Part shown: positions 34,032 through 45,467 of the stretch, piece by piece
How positions within the stretch are numbered: the first letter of the stretch is position 1
Layout: every line of letters begins with the position of its first letter
Source of the DNA: Anisodus tanguticus
Taxonomy: Eukaryota > Streptophyta > Magnoliopsida > Solanales > Solanaceae
Assembly (NCBI GenBank): GCA_034509755.1
Contig: CM067546.1
Coordinates: 33,626,383-33,690,382, forward strand
Length of the DNA: 64,000 nucleotides
Reading direction: 5' to 3'
Position numbers and translations under genes: made by a program
Notes under the pieces: model-generated
Told to the model about the DNA's origin: nothing
Databases searched by the model: none
Seen by the model: only the letters and a program-made list of their open reading frames with translations

Positions 34032-34551
34032 TGTTGGAGGAACGAAGAAAATAAAAGCTGAATATTTGTGAAACTTTTATGTGTTTTATTGTTCATTGCA
34101 CATGTATATTTATACAAAAATGAATGAAATTAAATCTATCCTTTGTGTACACTTCTCATCCATCTAACTATCTAATCCTAACAAACTAACCAACTAGTAT
34201 AAGACGAAATGAAAGGAATAATAGAAGGTTCTATCCTAGGATTCTATGCTATATACATGCTGTGTATATACCCTATATTATCAGAACTAGTCGTTTGGGC
34301 TTGAGACCATTTCGATAAGCCCACAACAAAATTAAGTCCCAAACCCACCCACAACACTTTATCTCGGCCCAACACTTCACACTTCTTTGGTACGAATAGG
34401 TCCAGAAGAACTTAGTTTCATTTTCGTTGGGAGCTCATCAATGCTCATCTCTTTGAATATATCGTCTTCTTCTTGTTTGTACTGTAAAGCTCCATTGTTG
34501 GGATGTGAGTTGAGAGATGAGAGATTATGTGTAGAATTAGGTATTTCAACA
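34032..34551 (-). repeat. 5' LTR of copia element 6
   Basis: It matches 29364-29885 along its whole length with scattered differences and small indels, from TGTTGGAGGAACGAAG to GGTATTTCAACA. Confidence 0.92.
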
Positions 34552-34631
34552 TTCGAGTCACGTTAGAGGGGAAGTGTGGAAACACTATAGATCCTCTAAA
34601 ATGTGACGGGAAAATTGTTAATGTTCCGTGA

Positions 34632-37600
34632 ATCTTACATGCATTTGAACTTTTATATTTAGACTACGTAACTATGTGAAAAATAAAGTCTAATCATAAA
34701 AATAATAGCAATACTAGCTTCTATAACATTTTTAAGGGGGTTGAATTTAAGCATATTGTATGAGAAACTCTTATTGATAATCTGGGACAGTAACTCTTAG
34801 GAGTCGTTCCGGTTGATGTATTCGATCAAATAATTTTGGGATAAAATGTAGTATTATGTAACATTTGGTTTGTATTATAAAGGGAAAACAACACAAAATA
34901 ACTATAAAATTTAAAATATTTATTCGCTCAATGACCCTCCTAAATTAATTTCGCTTCTACGGAGTTCTACCCCAGCCGGCTGAAAATATTTACGGAGTAT
35001 ATTTATATATCATTATATTATCATGGAGGATTAAGAGAAATACTGAAACAGTCCCCATGATATTATCTCAGTATATTTATATACCACGATATTATCATGG
35101 AGAGCTGATGAGTGTCTCATTGAAGGACTGAAACAATCTTACATGATACCATCATAGTATATGCATGTATATAAGATGATGGTATCGCAAAAGGTTTTTT
35201 TTTTTTTAGAAAAATGTGTCTTTTGAATAAATGAACATGATATCCCCCATGATACCATCTCAATATATTTATATACCATGTTGGTATCATAATTTTAAGG
35301 AAATTTTGAGTAAATAGTTTTGGAAGCATGAAAGTAAAAGAGTATGGACATGTAATTATTTTATTTTCAGGAGACATCTGCGTCCTTTCCCCTATTATAA
35401 ATCATGTATAACTAATTCTAGTATAACTTAATATACCAATTATTAGTGTATTGTGTTATAGGAGTACCTAATATAGCATATAATAATACAAAGAACCTAA
35501 TAATCGATAAAAAATAATTTCTAAATTATTAATGCATTACAATCTATGCATAATTCTTTCTAAAACAAACGACCCTTAAAAGTAGTGTATCAATCAATTC
35601 AAAATGTGCTTGACAATTTGTTTTACATAAGATGATTAGGTTGTGAGAGGAGACATATACTGTCGTGACTCGTGATTCATTAACAAAGTAAAGTGGATTA
35701 TAACATTTATCTGTTAAAGATAAGCCAAAAGTATTAAGTAACACACTTTTATCACATCCAATAATTCACTATGATGCTATTTGTTTTAAAAAACGCCAAG
35801 AAAATTGGAAAAAAGGAAAAATAACCAAACTTTTGCTTCCCATGCTGATGTTAGAAACCATATTTGCAAGTCCTATTCTTCTTAAAGTGAAAACATAATT
35901 GCTATTCTAGATCAAAGTTCACATTGCAACTTCTATGAAGTAGAAAATATTGTCGCATCCCTTTTTGTCCGATGTGATGGACCACTTACCTATGGAGGGT
36001 TATAATCCATTCTCTGTTAACTCCATAGCTAGGTCCTAAGCTACAAATTTACATATAAAGGTGGTATATGCTACATTTGCCTTTTCTTTTCTCCTTATTT
36101 TCATTTATGTTACTTTATACTTTGTTGGGGTAAGTTAGCCCAAAAATTTCTTAATACATTGTGATATTGTTGTTTTCGGTTATGTCCGCATGTTTTTTCG
36201 CACGATCAACAATCTTAAGTTCCATGTAAGCCATCACCCTATTCATGGATCTCCCTCTTGAACTAGATTTCACGTGCCCCATTGCTACGATTCATGAAAC
36301 AAATTTTGTAATTCTGTGTGCCACCCACATGACTGAGCAATATGGCTATCGAAGCTCCAGATTAGCTTCTTCTTGTGCATGTGCATCTCCAAGCTACTTT
36401 GGCAAGGTAAACGTAGCAAACTGAGCCATTTGACTTTATTATGCCATCTCAATATTCGTCTCATCTATCCATTGGTTCTGATATTAGTTGTTGGGCTAAG
36501 TCAGTTCAAAAATACTTTAACATGGTGTAATATTATATGCGTTGATTCAAGCCCACAATGTTTTTTTTTTCAAATTAAGTCACTCTATTAAGAATATTCC
36601 TAGATGTAGCTCCCGATATTTTCAACTATTAATATAGTATTTTATTCACACACCCGATAAAATTGACAAGGAAAAGGAGAACCTAGTCGAACAGTATGGA
36701 ACTATGATTTGAGTTGTAAAATTTTAGGGAAACTACTAGACTGTTGCATTTGCTAAGTTGAAAACGAGGGATTGATCACATTATGTCATATTTAAGAGGC
36801 CCATTCAATTGGGCCTAGCCCAAGAAAGTGGGGCCCACTATTGGTGATATGCCCAAGAAACGGATAAGTGCAAAATTAAAAGAGATAAGGATAGAAGTAG
36901 TAGACAAGTTGATTGTTGGAAAATGGCAAAGCAATAAATTAGAGTAGTTTGGAAGTCCATCCCCAAACAAACCTTTCACTTCAGAGTGGGATCATATAGC
37001 TTTCAACAAAACGTAATCCAGTAAATTTAGGACCCACATTCATCCTCTTTAAGATCAAAAACAATTTTGTCTTCACATATATAAACCAATGTTTTGTAGA
37101 AGAGTTGTCTAAAATCTAAATGCATTTCACTACATTATTTATTGATTGTGTTTGTTATCACTTTTTTCATTTGACACTGATCTCACACATAAAATTCAAG
37201 ACAAGTGAACTCTTCTTCTCCACTAGAAGCCACTTTATACAGCGCTGAAAAGTAAATGAATATCCACGTTTGGTATGGAATTCATTTGTCCTTCAAAAGA
37301 CGATAAAATGAATTTTGGATGATTAATATGGCTAAGCTCTCAACATAATTGTTAACGCCTATGTTTATCCACCTTTAATAAGCTAGATATTCCACCCAAC
37401 CTATTTTAACAAACATTACAATCTGAACTCATAGTCTTCAAAGCCCAATATTACCAATTTAATTAAATGTCGAATTCATTTTGTAATGAATGTAGGAAGG
37501 ACAAGAGTTTTGAACCGTTGATCAAAAGATATTAGGTTTATACAGAAGTTTATCTACCATAAGTTCCAATTGATGTTCTTCTTGGCACACACTTATACTA

Positions 37601-39235
37601 ATTGATAGAATAATTTGTAATTAATAGAATATTAATTATAATTATCAATATTCTTTCACTAATGACGCTACAAAATATCGTGAAAAAATTGTGTAATATC
37701 GTATTTCACTATACAAAGCGCTCGGGAAAGGTTTGCATGCAAAGAGACAACTTTACATAGAATGTCGTAGGCAGGATTGAACATTTAAAAAGTTAATTAT
37801 CTATACTTATATTTTCCAAATATCCCCTTGATAATCAATTGAGCTGCCCAATCGGACAATTATCTATACTTATATAACATTATGATTAAGGGGGATCGGA
37901 TAAAACCCTTTTCACTTCTTTAGCTCAGTCCCTGCTTCCAATATTGAGATCAAGAATGAGTTAAAATAGCGTAGTAAGATAGCATAAGCATGAGCAGAAA
38001 CTTAAGCGACATTTGGATTTTTTAGGATATTTCATCTTCATGCTATGAGAAGTCAATTTCTTCTATAAGTCCAGTCACAGGGCCTTAGTTAAATGGTCCA
38101 AAGCATCATCTAGACATTGTATAGAAAGTTCAACTTGCCTAATTTTGACCCGATACAGATTCTGGGTCAAATTGTAATCAATATCTCTTTGTTCGAAAAA
38201 AACGATTATTTTTCCAGTTATATAATGTCGCACATTGGCTACATTAGCATATAAAGCTTTTAAAAGATATTAAACTAATGCACCTATTTCTTTAAGGATT
38301 TGGAGGAAATTGGCAGATTCTTTTGCATGGTATCTCTAATACTCCATTCGTTCTAGTTTATGCGATGATGTGCGGATTCGAGAATCCAATGAAACCTTCT
38401 TTGATAGCAATTCTTTCATATTTCTTTTGAATATTTTTTATTTTTAATTATTATGACTTATAATATTTTTAACGTAGTTTAAAAGTACGTAAATTTATTT
38501 TAAAAACTTATAGATCCTACATCCAAATTTAAAATCAAAATTAAGAAATTTGAATTTTGATAATCGAAAAGTTTCATTAAATTATTTTCTCACTCATAAT
38601 CCGCATTCAGTCTACGTGTGAGCCTAGAATCTACTTACACATTAGGGAAGATATTAAACTATATAATATCTAGCAATATCCAAAAATAAGTGTCTGAAGT
38701 TTTGATTGGATGTCAACTGCTTCCACACCATTGGAGAACTTGAATGTTTCATTATTTTTTCCAATTTTAAGATTCAATGATTTAATCGAGATATTATGGT
38801 GATGCGTAAGTTTGGAGAATATAAAGTCAATAATAGAACTTTCAAAGTGTTTTGAGTATTTGTCCATTTCCCAGAAGCCTTATCTTCAAATTCTCTCAAC
38901 GCCCAACCATAGTCTACTATTTGCCCTGTCAAAAAAAAAATTGAAATCAAAATGTTGGCCTACTTCTGTGTATCATCTTTTTATATGGTGATTAATAGCT
39001 AGCGTTGAAAATAGAAACTTAAACAGTATAGAATGTAGGAGGTACCATATTCAGAGTAGGATTATCTTTTTGAGTAGTATAATTATACTTTTTGTTTTCC
39101 TTCTTTCCATCATATTATACACAATTGTTGGACGTGTACTTCAAAGAAATTCCCGGATGCCAAATAATTTTCATTGTCAGAGGCAGGTCTAACATGTAAC
39201 ATACGGTTTAAGTGAACTCAACATCTTTTTCCTAG
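34632..39235. other. Long intergenic region, no recognisable gene
   Basis: About 4.6 kb is AT-rich with no frame that shows a known domain or a plausible exon set. It holds the palindrome array at 34990-35293. Two diverged copies of a motif around TTGTTGGG-TAAG-TAGCCCAAAAAT lie near 36123 and 36488. Confidence 0.55.
34990..35293. repeat. Array of about four diverged hairpin-like units
   Basis: Each unit contains an inverted pair such as ATGATATTATC ... GATATTATCAT (35048-35097), ATGATACCATC ... GATGGTATCGC (35140-35186) and ATGATACCATC ... TTGGTATCAT (35247-35291) around a TATATTTATATA centre. Units are separated by spacers with a shared CTGAAACAGTC/CTGAAACAATC motif. Confidence 0.65.
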
Positions 39236-39561
39236 ATTGTATTTGTATTATGATAAATATGTATAAATATTTGATTGTGAATGATAGGATATATGTAATG
39301 ATATTTAGTGATTTGATAAAAGTTGTTAGTGATTTTGTATTAGTTAGATGTATAACTAGTTTTTATAATTGTAGCCTAGAATCAATATTATACATCGTGT
39401 ATATAAGTTAATTAACTAATGAAAATAATTAAGGAATTATTCTCTTTTATGGTATCAGAAGTCTAGGGCAAATCTTCTTCTCCTCCCTCCTCACTAAACT
39501 TCTGTCGTGCCCTACTCGGATTTCCCTCCCCTCCGCCGCCCATATTCTTCTCCCGTCAGCC

Positions 39562-40650
39562 ATGCCTGACACAAAGAATACCTTCCATCCTGCTCTTCCA
39601 GTCTCCAACATCAAGAACAACATCCCTATCGTCATTGAAATGGAGAACGTCTAATATGCGACATGGGTGGAGCTCTTTAAAATTCACACAAGGTCTCATA
39701 AAGTCCTTCATCACATCGTCAAACTGGAAAAAGGCAAGGAGAAGGTGTCAATCACCGATGATGACATAGAGTTATGGGCAACCCTTGATTCTACGGTCCT
39801 CCAATGGATTTATTCCACCATCTCTACGGACCTCTTGCATACAATTATCCAGCCCGACGCAACGATGATGGAAGCTTTGAATAGGTTGCGTGATATATTC
39901 CAAGATAACAAAAGCCGTAACACTTGAGCAAGAATTCTCTCATACAACTATGGAGTATTTCTCGAATGCCTTCGCATATTTTCAAAGGCTCAAGGAATTT
40001 TCGGATCAACTCAAGAACGTCGGAGCACCGATCACGAATGATCGTCTCGTTCTTCAAATGGTTGTGGGCCTCACCAAAGCTTATAATGGGGTTGGAACTC
40101 TCCTTCACCAAAGCAATCCTATCCCTCCTTTCTACCAAGAACGTTCCATGCTCTCTCTTGAAGAGGCGGGGTTGGCTAAAAAGGTCGTAACCGGAGCAAA
40201 TTCCGCCATGTGGCTACCACGTCCCAAGAATCTGATGACTCTCCATCATTCTCGAAACATTATAATTAAAACTGTAATAACGGTGGTGTCAAAAAGGGTC
40301 AAAATCGCAATCATGGTGGGAAAAACCGCAGCGGCGGCCACGGTAGTGGCAAGGAAGGTGGCCGCGGTGACGGCGGTGGTAGAAGTGGCGGATGTGGTAG
40401 CACCTAGCAGGGGTCCGGGCCACAGCACCCCTGGCAGCAGTCGTGGGCCAGTGGGTAGCAGTGGGCTCGGGAGTGGCCTTGGCCCATCCCTCCGTGTTCA
40501 TACCCAACAGCTTATTGGGCCAGGCCCATCAACTGACAGAAGAAATATCCTGGCCATTTTGGGCCTCGACTACAGTAGGCATGGCAGCAGCCTGACCTTC
40601 TTGGGCCTCGACCGCAACAGCCTGGCCTTCTTGGGCCTCGGTTGAAGCAA
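39562..40650 (+). pseudogene. Broken copia gag (element 5)
   Basis: It starts MPDTKNTFHPALPVSNIKNN and has a stop at the ENVQYATW position (CAA to TAA). It resumes ELWATLDSTVLQWIYSTIST and LNRLRDIFQDN, has a short deletion with a frameshift at about 39907, and continues KAVTLEQEFSHTTMEYFSNA and LQMVVGLTKAYNGVGTLLHQ (39890-40645 frame). The C-terminal basic tail is shifted into an Ala/Val/Gly frame. Confidence 0.8.
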
Positions 40651-41019
40651 GCTTTCACCACAACAGCCTCCCCGACTTCCACGGATATCGAGGCAACGAT
40701 ACATACACTTGGGCTAAATCCCCTGGATGCAAATTGGTACATGGATACCGGTGCTACTTCTTATATGGTATCCGCGCAAGGTAATCTCTTATCATATTTC
40801 AATTTGAGCAAAAATCATGACATAATTATTGGTAATGGTCATTCAATTCCAATTCGTGGTTATGGTCACCCATATTTGACTCCTCCTAACCCACCTTTAG
40901 CCATGAAAAGTGTCCTCATGCTCCTCAAGTGATTAAAAATTTGGTGTCCGTTAGGAAATTTACAACTGATAACTCGGTTTCTGTTGAATTTGATCCATTT
41001 GTTTTTTTTGTGAAGGACC
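40651..41019 (+). pseudogene. Copia protease fragment with intact DTG (element 5)
   Basis: SPTSTDIEATIHTLGLNPLD leads into NWYMDTGATSYMVSAQGNLL and HDIIIGNGHSIPIRGYGHPY. A one-base loss near 40908 shifts to the frame that reads VIKNLVSVRKFTTDNSVSVE. Copia homology then ends. Confidence 0.8.
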
Positions 41020-41356
41020 CCATATGGTTGATATTAAAAATAAATACTTCAATAAAAACATTCAATTGAAGTTAGCAGAAGTACCATCAACTCGACAAGA
41101 GACCAAAGACAACAGACCTCGACACTACACTCAGTCCTTCAACTCAAAAGTCTTTCTCCAGCTCCTACTTAAAAATCAGTTCACCACAATCAAATGCCTC
41201 AATACACAGCAAGTAGCGATCAGATTTATGAATGAAGAATTGTCGATGCTTTCTTATTATTGTGATTTCATTATTTTATAGGCTATATATGCCTGAGCAG
41301 TTTTATTAACTTCTTAGTTTATGTCTACGAAAGTAACTCACACAAAATTTAATTAC
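41020..41356. other. Spacer between element 5 and the Myb-like fragment
   Basis: No motif is recognised. It may hold intron sequence of the Myb-like pseudogene on the minus strand, since a splice donor-like site borders it. Confidence 0.45.
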
Positions 41357-41730
41357 CTTTATAAAGTCGTCCCAAACTTTTGGATCATCTACAATGATAG
41401 TTCCATCTATGATTAAATTCCAATCCACTGCGACTTTTTAGTAATGATATGCTTCCATAGTTCTTTTTCCAGCTTCTTAACTTCGAATTGACATGTGGTT
41501 CATATTTCAATCCGCAATTAGGATGTCTTTCAACCATATAACGATCCAGTTCCACTAAGTAACCATTCTTAAAGGTGCCATTATCTGCTCTCCAACCATT
41601 CGTGCACAACTCCTTTAGTCCATCTATAAGGGTGGACTCTTGCGGGAGTCCATGTCCTTCTGGGCAAAGGTGCTGATCTCCTAGACTTTTTTGATGCTTG
41701 GCTAGAAGATGCTGCCACAGACCTATTCAT
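41357..41730 (-). pseudogene. Myb/SANT-like (Myb_DNA-bind_3 type) exon, frameshifted
   Basis: The minus strand reads MNRSVAASSSQASKKSRRSA then RRTWTP. After a frameshift near 41645 it has QESTLIDGLKELCTNGWRAD, NGTFKNGYLVELDRYMVERH and EPHVNSKLRSWKKNYGSISL. After a second shift near 41425 it has VDWNLIIDGTIIVDDPKVWD and DFIK, and stops at a GT donor (AAG|GTAATT, 41355-41356). An acceptor-like TTTTTGCAG precedes the ATG. The pattern RTWT..E, NGWR..NGTF, HV.S.L...KK.Y matches the Myb/SANT-like domain found in Harbinger-associated and L10-interacting MYB-type plant proteins. Two frameshifts in one exon indicate a pseudogene, though assembly errors are an alternative. Confidence 0.75.
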
Positions 41731-41879
41731 GTTATCTGCAAAAACTTATCAGAAATATTATCACAAGTGAACACTAGTTGTCATCACAAGAAAAACAAAA
41801 CTAATACATCATCTTATAAAACAGAAGTACAAAGGAGAATTCCAAACTTTGTGCCTAATCAAACTATATCACATATATT

Positions 41880-42802
41880 TGTGGGTTACAACAATTGCAG
41901 GAAACATGAAAGTAAGTAAATATTACAAATTGCTAGAAAGGATAGACTAAAAATTACAACAAACTGGAATAAAGAACGATACAAACTCCTTGTGATTTGC
42001 TGAGTCGAGTGATGACACTCTGTCTTTAAGACAAGATTGCCCCGTATATATCATTTTACGGTGTCGGCCAATAGTCTCCCAAGATACAACAACAACTTAA
42101 CAAATGAGCAAAGGAAACTCAAGTGTTACTCTTGAAGAACTTTGAATACGCTAGAGAGGAAGAAGAATATTTCAGAAAAATATCTTAAGTGTTGAACAAT
42201 TGAGCCAAAGGCCTCAATTTATAGTGTAATGAGATGACCCCTCAACTAGCCAACTAATGGCCTTCAATAGCCATGTAATGACACTTATTGATGGGTTACA
42301 TTCAGCCAAATAATGGCTGAATTCATGTGCCAAATAATGAAGATTCAATGCTCCAAAAATGGAGATTCCAAAAGTCGAACTTAAAAGTCAGAACTTTTCA
42401 TCTTCCCGTCGCAGCATTCTGCCTCCGAAGCGCCGCGGCTCCAGTGGTTGAACACCCAATTAGCGTCGCGGCGCTGCTTGGGAGGTGCCTCGGCTCCGAC
42501 GGGGCTGCGTCGCGGCCCTTCGCAGCTCCGCGGCGATGTCCAACTCGTTTCATCTTACACTTCGTACACTTCTTCCTTCGTTTACCAACGTGGAATACTT
42601 GTCATTTGGCCAATAACCATTCATCATTCTATGTCTGAAACGTCTCACTTACGTATCAATATCTCTTTCACTAATGAAATTTGCGATACTTGGCACTACG
42701 TGTGCACGTGTGTGGAAACGACGTCTCCGACGTGCGGGGCCCCAATTGTTCGAGTCATAAATAATGGGATAAACTTAATTCCACATTAGTAAATTTTCAA
42801 CA
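41880..42802 (-). mobile_element. Probable solo LTR, minus orientation, TSD ATATT
   Basis: The plus strand runs from TGTGGGTTACAAC to ATTTTCAACA, a TG..CA unit of 923 bp, flanked by ATATT at 41875-41879 and 42803-42807. On the minus strand a TATA box (CTATAAATTG, 42215-42224) sits in a promoter-like position. It includes a CpG-rich block at about 42410-42540. No coding sequence or second LTR is adjacent. The AT-rich TSD could be coincidental, so boundaries are good but not certain. Confidence 0.65.
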
Positions 42803-43063
42803 ATATTGAGATGGAGGGAGTAACAAATTGGTGTTGTTTCCAAAAAAGGTCATTAGCGGATATGCGTCAACTGTTGTATCAATAACCACGTCGTACACAA
42901 CTTTATAAAAAAAGATAAGAAAATACAGTATTTGGTTACGCAAACTACGAGTAATAGTTTTAACAAAAGAAAGCGGAGGAAGTACCAATTGAAAAAGGAA
43001 AGTAAAAAGATAAAGAATATCATAGAGGTGCATGTAAAATGGGAACCGTAAATTTAAAGATGC

Positions 43064-43168
43064 CAAGGTCAGGTCACGGTGAAAACAGCCTCTTGTAGAA
43101 ATGAGGAGTGCGTATAATAACCCTTGTGGTGTTCTTCCCGGACGCGCAAGTGGGGCTTAATGGGTTGC

Positions 43169-43207
<39 letters not shown>
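43064..43207 (+). mobile_element. 5'-truncated Au-type SINE with 10-bp TSD
   Basis: It has the right-hand part of the Au SINE: AGGTCACGGTGAAAACAGCC, TCTTGTAGAAATG, ATAATAACCCTTGTGGTGTT, CTTCCCGGACGCGCAAGTGG, GGGTTGCCCTTTTT. The left (A-box) half is missing. It is followed by a 32-nt A run (43176-43207). TTAAAGATGC flanks it at 43054-43063 and 43208-43217. Confidence 0.8.
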
Positions 43208-43209
<2 letters not shown>

Positions 43210-43706
43210 AAAGATGCAATTTTCTAATTTTTCAGTCAATGGCATTTGTGTTGCCAAAGGCATTCTGATTGCTAAGGTTTATGAGCGAGCAGGTCTCGTG
43301 GTTCAAATTTTCTTCCTCAGCTTCCTACATATCTTCATTAACTATGCAAAATCTAATTGAAACAAATATCGCACTTTAGAATAAAAAATGTCGATAAATA
43401 GATAATACAACAAGTGGCAGTCTTAGAGAAACCATAGTTTCTCTTTTTTCCCTCTTTCTTGATTGAGGATCGACACACAGTGACACAAAGAGCATAAGTG
43501 CAGAATACTAATCAATGGATATAGCTTCTTTAGCCTATTTGATGGTTCTCTAGCATTTCAAACCATGTTAATATACAAGTGTGATTGTACAAGCTATAAC
43601 ATTTCATAGTACTAGAATTCTAACCTATCCAAAATTGATTAAAGCATATCTCTCTCAGATTTCAAATCAACAAAATGAAAAAAATTAAAGATGCAATTTT
43701 CTAATT
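43201..43706. repeat. 29-bp identical direct repeats 477 bp apart
   Basis: The same 29-bp segment (core TTAAAGATGCAATTTTCTAA) occurs at 43201-43229 and 43678-43706. The first copy overlaps the end of the SINE A run and its right TSD. The intervening DNA has no gene. Confidence 0.8.
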
Positions 43707-45183
43707 CAACAACTAGTTAAAGCAGATTATTCTAGTGCATTTGTTCATGCTGTGATCGTCGTTTACAATCAACCCAGACCATCACGGAGCATATTATTGT
43801 AGCTCTCTTGTATCTAAAAATTTGGCCCAAAATGAACAAATCTTCACATTTTTTTACCTTTTCACAATGGATGATATTTGGTAGAATGAAGTTTAGTTTG
43901 TTCTGAGTTGACTAAAACCCCAGCTCTAGAGCTTCATAAGTGAAAGGTCCCAACTGAAAATCTAGGAATGCCTTCAAACATCGACGACGAGGGTTTTATC
44001 TCAATTCAGGGGTAATTTTGTCTTTATAAAATATAATCCATGTATAGCTAATTCACGGATTAGTTATTCCACCATGTTGCGTGTATAAAATAATACGGAA
44101 ACTGTTGTATAAAATAATACATGTATTGCTTATCCTGAATTTGTAAAATACAACCAAACAATGTATAAATTCAAGACACTTTTATACCTTGATTATTTGT
44201 TCAATACAGCATACCAAACGAGCTCTAATTGTACACCAAATTGGGCTCTACTCTATACTAAATGTGTTGCTTATAGGCTTTTTGGGGTGGCCAATCTGTC
44301 CACATTTCCAATGATTATATATCCTAGACTGAAGGTTAGTAAGCCTTTTGGATCAGACTCAGATAAAAAACGAACTTGTCATATAGACCAAATTTGAAGT
44401 TTGAACATACAAAATAGCAAGCATGCTAGCCCTAACACATTTATAATTCGCTGATTGTACTTATGTCTGTATGTTGAAATTAATTGTAGGAGTGATGTAT
44501 TTATTTAGTATTGTCAATATTAGTTTGAATTTTAAACTTCAAATATTATGGTTACTTTTGAACTTTAAATTACTGGTCTAACTTTAAAAAGTAACCAACT
44601 TCTAAATACAATACCATAAAAGTGGTTATCTGTGTAAATCAACCTTTTGTTTTGAGGGTAAAACAAGTGTACAGTAGTTCAAATGAACAAGGAAATTACA
44701 CCCAAATGATCTTCAAAATGAGTGATCTTGAACTTTTGACCCCGCTTGTCATATGGTTAAACTTTTAAGGCCAAAAGACAAAATTTGTTGACTTTGGAGT
44801 TTTTCCCTTGAGACAAGGTCAAAAGTTTAAGACCATCCACCTCTAAGATCATTCTTATAAATCACTCAAAACTAACTGATCCAATAAGTCGAGTCGTAAA
44901 TTATGTTACTAGACAGATTTAACCCACTATTGAGTTTTGTCAACAAATAAATTAAGAACGCAAATAAATTATTTTGAATGGTGTGTGTAAAGAATGGATC
45001 TTAAGCCTAACTCAATCCCCAAAGCTAGCTTGTAGGGTGAGGATTGTCCAAGTACATATAAGGAGTACGTATTTCCATTTTCGATGTGGGACTCTTAACA
45101 ATGTGTGTGGTGGGGGGCGCCATTGGATGATATTTAGGTTGAAGTAATTTCTAATTGAACTTGTGGAGAAGGTGGATGAGAAA
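43707..45183. other. Intergenic, with small MITE-like inverted segments
   Basis: No gene is recognised. Inverted pairs such as TGAACTTTTGACC (about 44729) and GGTCAAAAGTTTAAGACC (about 44818) suggest a small non-autonomous DNA element at about 44700-44880. The segment near 44030-44230 (ATACCAAACG ends) is similar in style. No TSD is secured for either. Confidence 0.4.
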
Positions 45184-45195
45184 AGTGGTTCTTAG

Positions 45196-45455
45196 TCCCC
45201 CGGGCATAACTGGATGACAAATGAGGGGAACATAAAAATCAGGTGGAAGCCTGCAGCGTGGGTTCGAACCCTGGTGGGAGCAATTTGCTCTCTTCTGGGG
45301 TAGGACCTTGTAGGTGATATCAATTGCTCTGTTATCAAACTCTGGTCATTCAGGCACATCTCGCGATTTACTGGTAGTAGTGTTGAGGGACCGGGACTAT
45401 TATCTCCAGAAATAGTCTGACGTAAGTCGGGAAGCTGGATATTAAAAAAAAAAAG
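45196..45455 (+). mobile_element. tRNA-derived SINE with 12-bp perfect TSD
   Basis: A 260-bp unit begins TCCCCCGGGCATAACTGG, carries a strong B box GGGTTCGAACCCTGG (about 45253-45267) and ends with a run of A residues. AGTGGTTCTTAG is present at 45184-45195 and 45456-45467. It is clearly different from the Au-type copies, with a longer body and an A tail. The family name is not known to me with certainty. Confidence 0.85.
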
Positions 45456-45467
45456 AGTGGTTCTTAG

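Larger units (their letters stand above)
29364..34551 (-). mobile_element. Ty1/copia element 6 with both LTRs and perfect TSD, inactive
   Basis: A 5188-bp minus-strand element has LTRs at 29364-29885 (3') and 34032-34551 (5') and TTCGA at both 29359-29363 and 34552-34556. PPT at 29886-29893 and PBS at 34021-34031 are both in place. Gag (with a zinc knuckle), protease, integrase, RT and RNase H can all be found, but in many frames. RT has a large internal deletion. It is a different copia lineage from elements 1-5, as it has a CCHC knuckle and an SGASEHM protease. Confidence 0.92.
29302..34623 (+). mobile_element. tRNA-like SINE split by copia element 6
   Basis: The left part (29302-29363) has an A-box-like TGCTCAGTTGGTAAAACAC and ends in GGTCCAGGGTTCGA. 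The right part resumes after the copia at 34557 with GTCACGTTAGAGGGG and ends near 34623. TTCCGTGA occurs at 29294-29301 and 34624-34631, a plausible 8-bp TSD. Without the copia and its duplicated TTCGA, the element would be about 130 bp. A functional tRNA gene is unlikely because no acceptor stem pairs. Confidence 0.6.
39236..41019 (+). mobile_element. Truncated Ty1/copia element 5 (LTR, gag, protease only)
   Basis: A plus-strand copia of the element 3/4 family. The LTR end (TTATTCTCTTTTA, ending 39449) is followed by PBS TGGTATCAGAAG (39450-39461), gag from ATG 39562 and protease. Homology stops at about 41019, shortly after protease. Integrase, RT, RNase H and the 3' LTR are absent. The LTR's left edge is not resolvable; 39236 is only where LTR-like sequence becomes recognisable. 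Confidence 0.78.
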
